Assembly: GCA_018136815.1 (NCBI GenBank) | Contig: CM030935.1 | Coordinates: 2,120,388 to 2,184,387, forward strand | DNA length: 64,000 bases | Direction: 5' to 3' | Source: Isochrysis galbana | Taxonomy: Eukaryota > Haptophyta > Isochrysidales > Isochrysidaceae | In this document: positions 33,268 through 43,400 of the stretch, piece by piece | Layout: each line of letters begins with the position of its first letter | How positions within the stretch are numbered: position 1 is the stretch's first letter | Position numbers and translations under genes: made by a program | The notes under the pieces: generated by a model | Database searches by the model: none | Seen by the model: the letters and a program-made list of their open reading frames with translations, nothing else | What the model was told of the DNA's origin: nothing

Positions 33268-34291
33268 TCAGGCCTTATCCTTCGCCGGAGCCTCCGATGC
33301 ACGAACCTCATCCTGTCCGACAGCGGCCATTGCGGCAGCCGTCCCGAGGCCAAGCACAACGAGATCCTGTCTTTCGAGGAGGACATCCAGCAAATTGCCA
33401 CCAACTCCTGTTGTGTCCGTTAAGACTTTAAGAAGAATGAGGAAGCCAATGAAGTTACCTGATGACCACGGTGAATGGGGCACTCGGATCGGCAACATAT
33501 TCAGTAACCATGAGGTAATGATCAAATAAGCTTGCGCCTGTGGCTGTGGGCGTGCGCAGACTGAGGGTCCGGCTTGGGCAAGATGTTTGGTGGCATGGAA
33601 AAAACGCAAGGATTCCATCCCATGGCAACCCGTTGCACGTGCCCCAAGAATAGCAGGACAGCGGGCAGCACGCGGACGTGCGCCATGGAATTGGACGGAT
33701 TGATTGCGCACCTTTACCAAAGACGAACCATGACATAATCACGAGCGATCGGGCCTTCATCAGCGCAAACGAGAAGGCTGCCTCGTTCAAAGAGCCGTCT
33801 TGTGTCACAAATCCACGGCGGCGGTCATCGACTACATCCTTCGGGAGCAGGCTGTTCTTGCTCTGCGCCAGGGCATCAAAGACTATGTTGACCGCGACAG
33901 GATTGAGTTCGATACTGTTGAAATCTTTTGCGGTGAGGCCGAAGCCCTTCGCCAAGGCCTCGTCCGTGAAGCGCAGTTTAGGTGTGTTTTGGATGAGAGC
34001 CACACGCTCTACCTGCCCCAAGCGCTGGGCCATCTCGTAGCGCTTAATCGAGTAGGCCTGCATCTCTGTGCTCTCACGAACGTCCTCCACCTCAATAAAT
34101 TCAGTACGCTTCTCCCACTCTGAGCTCGACTGCCAGCGGCCGAGCACATTCACAATGTCGAGCAGCGTGGCTGAGCCCTCATTCCAGAACTCGGCGCGAC
34201 GGTACGTCTTGGCAAGCGCGGGATTGGCGGCCAAGGCCGTCGGCATGTTGAGTGCCTCTGAGGCCGTGAGCGCGAGCAGAGCGGCGATCAT
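33268..34291 (-). CDS. Unrecognised membrane protein, probably plastid-targeted
   Basis: Two exons, 34291-33718 and 33458-33268, phase 1 at both sides (donor G|GTAAAG, acceptor ATCAG|GTAACT). Protein 254 aa. It starts with a hydrophobic presequence (MIAALLALTASEALNMPTA). The middle is soluble and helical (SEWEKRTEFIEVEDVRESTE, KRYEMAQRLGQVERVALIQN). Residues about 180-212 form a long hydrophobic helix that is completed only by splicing (ARSLVIMSWFVFG joined to NFIGFLILLKVLTD). The end is GVGGNLLDVLLERQDLVVLG plus a short charged tail. I think similar proteins exist in other secondary-plastid algae, but I cannot name one. The internal ATG at 34291 was chosen because it opens the hydrophobic presequence. 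Confidence 0.7.
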
Positions 34292-34708
34292 TTCGGTGAG
34301 GGAGGTGCGAGAGTGACGCAGCAGCGCACCGCCCCCACCTCGACGGGGTCCTGCGTATGGGTCGAGAGAGAGAGAGGGAGGGGGGGGAGAAAGGGAATCT
34401 CTCTCTCTGCCTCGGGTGCGAGCTCTTCCCAAGTCTTCATTTGATCATTTAGTTTACCTTGTTAGCGCCGTCCACTCCCGTTGCCCCGCAGCCAGAGAAA
34501 ATGCTATGTGAACCCATAGTGAATCCCAGGATCATGTGGCGTGGTTATTTATGGATCTTGAATTGATCTAGCTTCAGATGTTCAGATAGACGGAGGCTAA
34601 TGAAAGCGAGAGATGCTGAGACTAGCGGCTGCGGCCAAGGGCTGAGAATTGAGGGGGCGGCGAAGCGGTGATAGTAGTATAAGGTGTACGTGTTTGGGGA
34701 GTTCTGAT

Positions 34709-36584
34709 TCAGCACCACACCCCACCCACAAGCTGAGGGAGTCCATCACGCCCAGGGCTAGAGGCCCCGTCATACAGAGGGGGCTGTGCCTGCCGCAGTG
34801 GCATCCACGTCGCAAAGTCTGCACACCAAGGGTGATCCAACGAAATGTATGGTGGCAGGCATAACCGTGGCGACGGTGCCGAAGTAAAGAGCGGGGCGTG
34901 GATGAGCGAACGTGAAGTGCCAGATAGTGCATTGCTAGAGGCATCTCCTACCGTTCCTCGGACACGAGTTTCATAGCTGCCCTGGGCAAGGTCTAGAGGC
35001 CTCCCATTAACGTCGAATCTGCTGACGGGGCGCGCCTCGTTCCTGCGCGCAACAATTGAGCCGCGACGAGCTGCCATGAGGGCGTAGGCGATACGGTCGA
35101 TATTGGAAGAAAACTTTCCCTGACGATCATGCGGGATTCCCGTTGATTGCCTTGACCCACGATGCTGCTGTGCAGCTGCGGTCACATACGAAGCACATAC
35201 ACAAGGGTAACTTGTGTAACATGGGGAGTCGCAGAGTGTATGTCGACCTCAAGAATGAGAGCCTTTCATGGTGCTTGAATTATAGGCCTAGCACCCCGGC
35301 AACCCCATGCTTGGCAACACTCACCACAAGAGCATCGCACTCAACCATTAAGAGGAGATCGACCATAAGCTCGAGGGCGTCATCGTGGCCGTCTATCAAT
35401 CGCTTCTCAAGGAGAGCTTCAATCTGCAAGACTTGCCGTGACTTTTGGAAACGCCACTGCCGTCGAACTTCTGCATCCGAACGAATGAGCCAAATCGCCC
35501 TCCCACCACCTCCTGGCTGCTTGGAGGCTTTCTGCGCGCTTCCATCCGTGGCGGTGGGGCGGCTAGCTAGGGTAGCGCGGCGATGCCCTTTAGTGCTGAC
35601 GGCTCCACTTTTAGGCGTACCCCAGTTGGGGTCATCCGGGTTCCTCTCCACTGCCGTCAAGCGCCTCGCCTCTGCCGCCGCTTTCTGGTCATCGGTTGAG
35701 AAGTAGACGTAGACCTGACGACCAGCACCATATGCGCGCTCCATATCGTGCACGGCTGGTAGGTACGCCGAGAGCGGCTCGCAGGTCCGGTTGTGATGCT
35801 GGTGCTTCGCTTCCTTTGTACATGAGTCTCCGGCGCGCAAGTGGAGGCCAATCAAAAGAGGCCTGGGTTGGTGGGATTTCCTGCGTAGAGATGAGTCCGG
35901 CCAGCCCAACGAGCGCTTCACCTGCTCCAACCGAGCCGAGACAGCAGCCGATGGACGGATCAAACTCGACAGTAACAGGACAACCGTGTTGAAACGGCCA
36001 GCCAATTCGATGCTGCGGATGATCGACTCTGCAGCCGGTGGCGCTCCGGAGAAGATTGCATTGTATGTGGCACTGGCTGGGAAACGGCTTCCGAGCATCT
36101 TGGCAGGGCGCTTCAGCCGAAAGTCCGCTGAACAATTGCTGAATGGTTGGAGGAAGCACTCGAAGCTCTCGCTCTCGCACTTGGATCTGTTCTTGAACAG
36201 GTCCAAAGGCCAAGCGGGCACCCTGTGGTACTCAAAGTGCTCCGGGCGCGGGCCGCGCTGATTGCTGCGCTGCGCACCGAGCGGCACCTTGTCGTGCAGC
36301 AGGCAGTGTAGCATCGGCTTCACAAACGAGTTGAGCGTCTTCCCGAACCCACCCTCCACGATGGAGAGCCTCACGCCCCGAGTCTTGCACTCCGCCGCAC
36401 TGAGCGGTGCCTGCGACCTCCGGATCGCCTCGTCGAGGTGCTCGACTGCGCGCGCGACGGGATCGTCCGCAGGCACGTGCGCGCGCACACCAAGTCGCGG
36501 AGGCAGGAAGTGCGTTGCCTCGTGCGTCAGCGCCGTCGAGTTGAACGCCAACGACGGCAGCACACACGGCGTCGCCGCTGCCAT
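34709..36584 (-). CDS. Fucosyltransferase-like glycosyltransferase
   Basis: Two exons, 36584-35325 and 35119-34709, phase 0 (donor GTG|GTGAGT, acceptor CAG|GGA). Protein about 556 aa. Key text: GGFGKTLNSFVKPMLHCLL near the front, IGLHLRAGDSC at about residues 245-255 (the GDP-sugar-binding arginine loop type), YVYFSTDDQKAAAEARR, DALELMVDLLLMVECDALV across the splice into GKFSSNIDRIAYALMAARRG, and SLDHPWCADFATW at the end. The H-x-R loop followed by a late D-x-x-x-x followed by SSN pattern is that of GT23/GT68-like fucosyltransferases. Substrate is unknown; Golgi is expected. No clear membrane anchor in the model: the first ATG at 36584 is 10 codons into an open hydrophobic frame, so an upstream start is possible. 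Confidence 0.75.
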
Positions 36585-36812
36585 CGCCCGGGATGCGGAA
36601 AAAAGCAAAAGCACAGGGAGCGGCGGGAAGTGTCTCTATTCCCTCTGAGAGAACGGGACCATCTTCCCCCGTGCAGAGGGAGAGTGAAGAAGAGAGGAAG
36701 GAGAACCTCCTCCTCCTCCGAGGAGTCCCCTCCCCCCCTATCTCTCCCTCTCCCTCTCCCTCTCTTCTCTCAGTCCCCCACCCGCGCTGTCGGTGGTGCC
36801 GAGAGGGAGACC

Positions 36813-38122
36813 ATGGCGAGCCTCTCGGCGGTGGGCGTCGAGCCCACGGCTACGACGCGGCGGCGATGGATACACGAGGCGTGGACCGGCTGTGGAGGCA
36901 AGGACGCCGCCCGCGCCGAGGCGGCTCTCCTGCAGCGCTTCGTCAAGGGCCCCTTCACCGTCTCTCGTGTGCAAATTGAGCTGCCGCAGCTTGGGCTGGG
37001 CAAGCAGTACATTGCGACGCTCGAGATGAACCCGGACGCTCCAGGACCCGTGATCGTGTGGGCTCATGGTGCCGGGGCAGGCCTCGGGTTTGGCTTCAAG
37101 AACTATGACGCTCTGGCAAACCTGGGCGGTACACGACGGCGGGTGCTCGCATTCGACTGGCTCGGCCAGGCCAACTCGTCACGCCCGTGCTATCCACATG
37201 GTAGGTGGGGTCGCTCGCGCCCGGACCACTGGTCCGCCGCCCTCCAGTTCTTCCTAGATTCCTTCGAAGCATGGCGGTTGGCATTGGGCGTCGAGGTGAT
37301 GGACCTCTTTGGTCACTCTACAGGGGCCTATGTCTGCACGCAATACGCCCTTGCGCACCCCGAGCGAGTCCGACGGCTGATCCTGCACGGGGCGGCAGGT
37401 ATTGGATCACAGCCACGGCCCAAGGGCCCGGACGAGACGCGCCTCCTCAGCGGTGCCCTGCCTGCAGTGCTGCGCATGTTGTGGGAAGGAGGGGCACTCA
37501 ACTTTGGTGCCCTGCAGAAGCTTGGCCGAGTGGCAAAGGAACCGGCACGACGACGCTTCCATCGTTTCCAGAGGGCTCGTAGAGATAACGTCGAGGATGA
37601 CGAAGAGCTCGACTTGCTGTTCGAGTATTTTTGGACATCGCTCTGCGCTCAGCCCACCTCCTCGGACAAGTGGGTCAATTCATTTCTGGTGAGCCTTTTT
37701 TCCCGGTTGTTGAACAACCTTGCCTTTACACGGACCCACCCATGCTATCGCATTTAGGGAGATATGTTGCAGCCGCCCCATGTGGCGTGGCCGGGGTCGT
37801 TATCTCACCTAGCCGCCCACGCGACACGGTCTGCCGATCTCAGATCTTCAAGGAAGGCGTGACTGAGGAAGGCGTTGACCATGTTGGTTTGTATGGGCGC
37901 CGACCCATTGCAGATGAACCTCCCCATCGCCTTGCATGCCTGCCACCCAGTCTGCTGCTGTATGGAGATAAAGACTGGGTGTGGACTCCTTCTGTGCGCC
38001 AGGCGGCCGAAGGAGCGCTGCCATCGTGCACCTTGCATGTTATTGAGCGAGGGAACCATCACTTGTATCTCGATTTGCCTGAAGTCTTCCACACTCTAGT
38101 TGAGGAGGCTCTGCGAGATTAG
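36813..38122 (+). CDS. ABHD4/ABHD5-like alpha/beta hydrolase
   Basis: Two exons, 36813-37688 and 37844-38122, phase 0 (donor CTG|GTGAGC, acceptor CTCAG|ATC). Protein 384 aa. Oxyanion loop HGAGAGLGFGFKNYDAL, strand FDWLGQANSSRP, nucleophile elbow GHSTGAY with Ser169, acid in YGDKDWVW (Asp334 or Asp336), and histidine in RGNHHLYLDLPEVF (His364/365). That is the CGI-58/ABHD4-5 layout, enzymes and co-activators of lipid and N-acyl phospholipid metabolism. Unlike ABHD5, the serine is present, so activity is expected. It is divergent from the glycosyltransferase with 228 bp between start codons, a probable shared promoter. Confidence 0.88.
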
Positions 38123-38850
38123 GTGTTCTTGTGCACGAGGTCACGAGGTCCTCGCCTCGGTCTGCCGGATCAAGTCCTCTCTCCATCTATCTTATGATTC
38201 ATCATCTCGGGATTCTTAACCCCATCGAATATTCGATCTGTCCGATCAAGCTCTGCTCTCCATGTATTTTATGATTCATAATCTCGGCGTTGTTCGCTAC
38301 GTTCGCTATTGCCGCTACTACAATAAATGTATAGTCTACTTGGTATGGATGATGCAAGGGTGTGAAGCTGTACGATTGATGCGGTGTGTACATGCACACG
38401 CTATGCAAAAATGCTTGAAGATGCCGGCTAGAACTAAGTGTGTTGCGGGTTGGGGGGGAGGGAAGAGGAATGGCTTATGGATGCGCGCTACACTTAGCCG
38501 CCCCATCCCTCGTCCCTCCTCGGTTTGACAGCTCCTAATCCCCCTTCGCGTGGAAATTAACGCCAAGTTCCGAGAGCTCCCTTCAGTTCTTTCTCGCCGG
38601 TCTCCATCTCTCGCTTCTCGCTCTTTCGTCTTTCGCCCCCCCCCCCCCCTTTTCCCTTTTTTGCTTGCGTAAACGATGTCGTGTATATTTGACGGTCCTT
38701 GGTCCTTGGTGTTGGTGTCGTGTTCGTACTCTGTTCTTCTTTTTTCGCGATCTCTGTCTGTTTTGATGCTCCGCTCCCGCCAGCCATGTCTGCCCCTGCC
38801 GTCACTCAGCTTGGTGCCGCGTTCGAGCACTCAGGAAAGGTAGAGATAAT
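38123..38850. other. No supported gene; short duplicated 3' flank
   Basis: A ~75-bp imperfect direct repeat (38160-38210 and 38236-38290) shares ATCAAG, CTCTCCAT and TTATGATTCATxATCTCGG. The rest has a poly-C tract (38637-38649) and nothing recognisable. Confidence 0.5.
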
Positions 38851-38854
38851 AATA

Positions 38855-39492
38855 ATATAACTTAGCATTAGTACCGCTACTCTCACCAGCTCTGGTACTA
38901 ACACGACAACCCTTAGCGCACCTGCCCGTACGCCTCGACGCATGTTGCTGTCCCAGATACATACACCTATGCACCCCTCCAGCACATGTCCACATCTCCC
39001 CCCTCGCAGGCCCCCGGCTCCCATTCTAACTAACCCCCCATAGGTTAAAATGAGGGCAAACCCATCGAGGCGGACGGACCGACCTACGTCGGGCGACTCT
39101 CCCTCTCCGGGAAAAAGCACCGGGGGGGCGGGGGGGGGGGGGAACTCTCTAATCCAAGAAGAACGGCCCTTACCAGCTCGCGCCGTGAGCGGTCCTCGAG
39201 AAATAAATGACTGTGACTCGAGTAGCCTGCGCCACCAGGGATACTCTCCTCGCCATTGAGCCACTCCCTTCTCTTCTCCCTCCTGTCGCCAGCCGCCCCT
39301 CGCCCCTCACCCCTTTGCTAACGCAAACGGGGCGCATTTCTCACTGCATTCCAGGGGGGGGGGTGCAAAACCCCCCCTCTCCCTCTCTCCACTCTCTCCC
39401 TTCGTCGTCCCTGCGGCGCGTCGTCATGCGGCGCGCCCTGGCCTGCTCTCAAGGGCCCTTTGGGGGGGGCTCCCAGAGGGACAGCAAGGGCA
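38855..39492 (+). repeat. Repeat family B, left part; continues at 45885-46070
   Basis: Matches 56290-56832 and, inverted, 7755-8060. It breaks at 39492, where the chromovirus LTR begins, and resumes at 45885 past the duplicated GGGCA. Removing the insertion gives a continuous repeat that also matches 57235-57360. Confidence 0.8.
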
Positions 39493-40343
39493 TGTCGCAT
39501 CCGCGATCGACTTCCGACCTTAGGCGTCTTCGAGCCCAGTCGTTCTTGTTGCCGCGGGGTTTTACTCGTAACTTGTAGAACTCTGCACTCGTAACTCGCC
39601 CCTCGCTCCTTGCCGTTGCGCCCCTTTGTGGCCTGTCTCGCTCCTGTTTCGCTCCTTTGCACCTTGGGCCTTGCTCTGCCTTTGGTCCCTCCTTGCTGTC
39701 GTTCCCCCGCGCTCGTTCTCGCTCTCGTCGTAGGTGTTCGTCGTTGCGGACCTTTCCCCCGCGCGAAGCCTACCCTCTCTCCCCTTCCGGTTTACGCTCG
39801 TAGATTCCCTCCTTACTTTCTATCTATTCGTTCGCGGTAACCGCCGTTCGCCGTCGGCTCTTCCGTCGCATCATCGCTCTCTTGTCGGCTTTCTCTTCCT
39901 TGTTTCCTTCCTTCTGTGTTTTCCCCGCCCAAGTGGAGAAAGATACGTTAGTGTGGAGGAATGTTGGGTGAAAGTCAAGTGTGCGTGTCTCGGATTGTTG
40001 TCGGACTCATCGGATTGGTACCCTGTCGGCCTCTGTCCTCTGTCGCCCTCGTCCCTCGTCCCAGTCGCTCCTCGCTCCCTCGTTTTCGCTCTCGCTCTCG
40101 CTCAGTCGTAACCAGCAATCTTACAACACCAACCAAATCCACTCACTCACCCACTCACCCTCGCTATCCGCTATGTCCGCTCCGTCTTCGCGCTCGCCCT
40201 CGCCACTGCCCGCCATCCATCTCCCAACCATGGAAGATGGCCTGCCCGTCCCGCCCGCCAATGGCCAAAATGCCGTGCCTGCCGCCGCCTACCTTCCGTC
40301 CCGTTCGGTTCCTCCTGTCCCATCCATAACCTCCAATCCGTCA
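39493..40343 (+). repeat. 5' LTR of the chromovirus
   Basis: 851 bp, TG...CA. Compared with the 3' LTR it has TCTGTCC extra near 40035 and GTTGCGGACC where the other has GTTGTGGACC. The last 171 nt include an ATG-led reading frame (40173). Confidence 0.95.
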
Positions 40344-40463
40344 GGTGAAGAATCTGAGTCGTCGCGTCCCGCGCCGGACCCGCCACAGGAGCTCCAGAGC
40401 CCCAAATCCACAGAGTCGGGCCCGCTACCCGCTCTGCTTCCCACCGACGCTTCCGCGCTATGA
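40173..40463 (+). CDS. Truncated Gag-like ORF that begins in the LTR
   Basis: 96 codons from ATG 40173 to a stop at 40461-40463. It opens MSAPSSRSPSPLPAIH, Ser/Pro-rich, like the gag starts in related LTR fragments (minus strand of 23110-23650, plus 18849). Its last ~40 codons lie outside the LTR and overlap pol, which is in the +1 frame. No capsid or zinc knuckle exists, so this is a remnant. Confidence 0.55.
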   Translation: MSAPSSRSPSPLPAIHLPTMEDGLPVPPANGQNAVPAAAYLPSRSVPPVPSITSNPSGEESESSRPAPDPPQELQSPKSTESGPLPALLPTDASAL

Positions 40464-43400
40464 TTTCTCTAGGCCTCCACCGCCGCCGGTGACCTCCACT
40501 GACGTCAGGGTGGAGCCCCTCTTTCCGCATTCGACTACTGCGCCAACGGCCTCCAGGGATTTCGCACTCTACACTAGTGAGCCCGTTACGATCCCGGGCA
40601 AATCCAGAGGCACCTTCGCCGTCTGCGTCCCCCTCGAGCTCCGCGAGTCACACCCTCGTTCCGCGGTGCTCGTGGATCGCCTCCCCTCGCGCGATGGCCT
40701 CGACTCTCCGCCTCTTGTCGCTACAAGTGTGGAGACACCTAGCGATAAGGGTGAGGTCCTGGTCACCGTCTGGAACCTCTCCGCCCGCCCGGTCACCCTG
40801 CCAGCCTACTCCCCGGTGGCCTCTGCTCACGTGGAATTTGTACTTCACGAGGCTACTCGGACTCCCGGCTCTACCGACGCCGATCCCGAAGCTGCACTAA
40901 CCGAAGCGCAACGCGCCCTCCTAGATTCGATTAACGTTGACCCAGACGAACAGTTAACTCCTGATCAGCTCGGCCAGGTTCGTCGCTTGCTGGCCCGCCA
41001 CATCGACGCCTTCGCGCTCGACCCCAAGAACCCCAAGCACACGCATGTCATGGAAGTCGAACTTCCGCTACTCCCCGGTGCCACGGCTCATCGCCACGCT
41101 CCCTCTAAGATGGGAGACGAAGGACGCGCCATCGTTGAAAAGCACGTCGCCGAGATGGAAGCGGCGGGCATTATTCGCAAGTCCAACTCTCCCTGGGCTT
41201 CTCGCGTGGTGTTAGTTGGCAAGAAGGATGGTTCTGTCCGTTTCTGCGTTGACTACCGCGACACTAACTCGAAACTCCGCATCTCCGATAGTCCGTTGCC
41301 TCTCACCGTCGAAGCCATCGACCGCCTGTCTCGCGGCCAGGGATCTCGAGATTCTCTTTTCCTGTGCATGCTCGACTTGGCCTCCGGCTTTTGGTGCCTA
41401 CCCATCAAAGAGGAGGATAAGCCCATCACGGCCTTTTGCACCCATCGCCAAAAATATGAGTTCAACTACTTGCCGTTCGGCGTGCAGTCTGGTCCTTCCT
41501 ACATGTGCCGCCTCATGGACGCTGTGCTTCAAGGCCTAGCCTGGGAAGTCTGCATGCCCTACCTGGACGACATCGGAATCTGGTCTACAGGCACCGGTGA
41601 CACCCTCGACGCTCGCGTAGATGCCTCCTTCCACCAAATGCTCCACCGCCTCGACCTCGTGCTCGAGCGTCTCCGTTGGGCCGGCCTCACGTGCAAGGCG
41701 TCCAAATGTGTCCTCTTTGCTATTAAGGGAGAGTACCTGGGCCACGTCGTTTCCCGCCGCGGCCTAGAAATGGACCCCAAGAAGATCGAGGTCGTACGTG
41801 CCATCAACCCGCGCGACATCAACTCCCTCGAGAAAGTCCGCTCGTTCCTCGGTCTGTGCTCGTACTATCGTCGTTTTATCAAAGGCTTTTCGCATCTCGC
41901 CGCCCCTCTTACGGACCTAACCCGTACTGGCGTAGACGTGGCTGTGGTCTCCCAAACCCCGGAGTGCCAGCGCGCTGTCCAGCGCCTCATTGAGCTTATT
42001 ACATCGGCGCCGGTGTTGGCCGCGCCGCGCCAGGATAAAGAATTCATCGTCAAGACCGACGCCGCGAGCACCCTCGGCATTGGCGGCGTGCTTTCCCAGA
42101 TTGATGATCATGGTCACGAACATGTTGTGGCGTATTATGGCCGTCGGCTGACTGCTGCCGAGCGACACTGGAGCACCACCGAGGTGGAGCTACTCGCCGC
42201 TCTCGAGAGCATCCGTAATTGGCGCCCTTACCTCTGGGGCCGCCATTTTCGGCTTGTTATAGACCACCAAGCTCTACGTTGGCTACATACGATGAAGGAC
42301 ACCGTCCAAGGAGGACCAGCATCACGCTTAATGCGCTGGGCTCTCAAATTGGCCGAGTATCGCTTCACAGTCGAACACAAACCTGGTGCTAACCATAGCG
42401 ACGCCGACGCGGTTTCCCGTCTCGTCGCGGCTAACGAAGAGACGCCGGTGACGTCTCCCTCTAAACAGGGGGGTGGTCAGCTAGTCGCTGCCGTCGATCC
42501 GCGCCCTCGCACAACAACCGCTTCCAGCCTTCAGAGTCAGGTGCGTCGAGCCAGACAGGCCTCTACGACCAAGGACTCTATCAACCTCTCCTACCTCAAC
42601 ACCGGCACGCCCACGGCCACGGTGTTACGGCAAGCTCAACAAGAAGATGAGGACTGCCACGCACTCATCCTCACTCTTTCCGATGCTCCGCCTCCTCTCG
42701 ACTTAGACTACCGCCGCTTAAGCTGGCTGGCTAAGGAGTCGAAGCGATGCCTGCTCCAGTCCGGCCTCCTTTATCGTCGGGTCCCGACGAGAGACGGCGG
42801 GGAACGTTTATGCTTATACGTGCCGAAGTCCATGCGCAACGCCTACCTCGAGGCCTTTCATGATCACCTGTGTCACCTCGGTGATAGTCGCATGGCACGC
42901 CTCCTTCGCGATCGATACTACTGGCCTGGTCTCAACGCTGACGTGTCAGCGCACGTGCGCCAGTGCCACGAATGTACTCTAGCCAAGCCACCCTTCCGCA
43001 AGCCGACGGACCCTAAAGGCCCTCAAGTCGGCCATTATCCATTCGACGTCGTCTACTGCGACGTGGTGTCGATGGCGCCGACGCATGATTTTGTCAAGGG
43101 CGTCCAGGGCTATGACAAGCTGCTGGTCTTTATTGACTCCCTCACTCGCTGGATTGAAGCGGTTCCCTTCAACGGTGACCCCTCTAGCGCTGATGCACTC
43201 GATGCTTTTATGGCTAACGTTGTCGCACGGCACGGAGTCCCACGGCAACTACGCTCCGATGCCGGCAGCAATCTCGCTAGTGCTCTTACACGTATCATTC
43301 TTGAACGTACTGGCACCGACCTCAGACCTAGCACTCCTCATCACCACGAGAGTGTGGGTCTGGTTGAGCGGGCACAACAAACGCTAATCAACATGGCGCG

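Noticed and set aside
33459-33537. Extra exon GASLFDHYLMVTEYVADP in the plastid-like gene
   Set aside because: It splices in at phase 1 but its end cannot join the next exon in frame; skipping it restores a continuous helix.
38557-38830. Minus-strand ORFs rich in Lys/Glu/Arg
   Set aside because: Produced by CT-rich sequence and a poly-C tract; no start context or motif.
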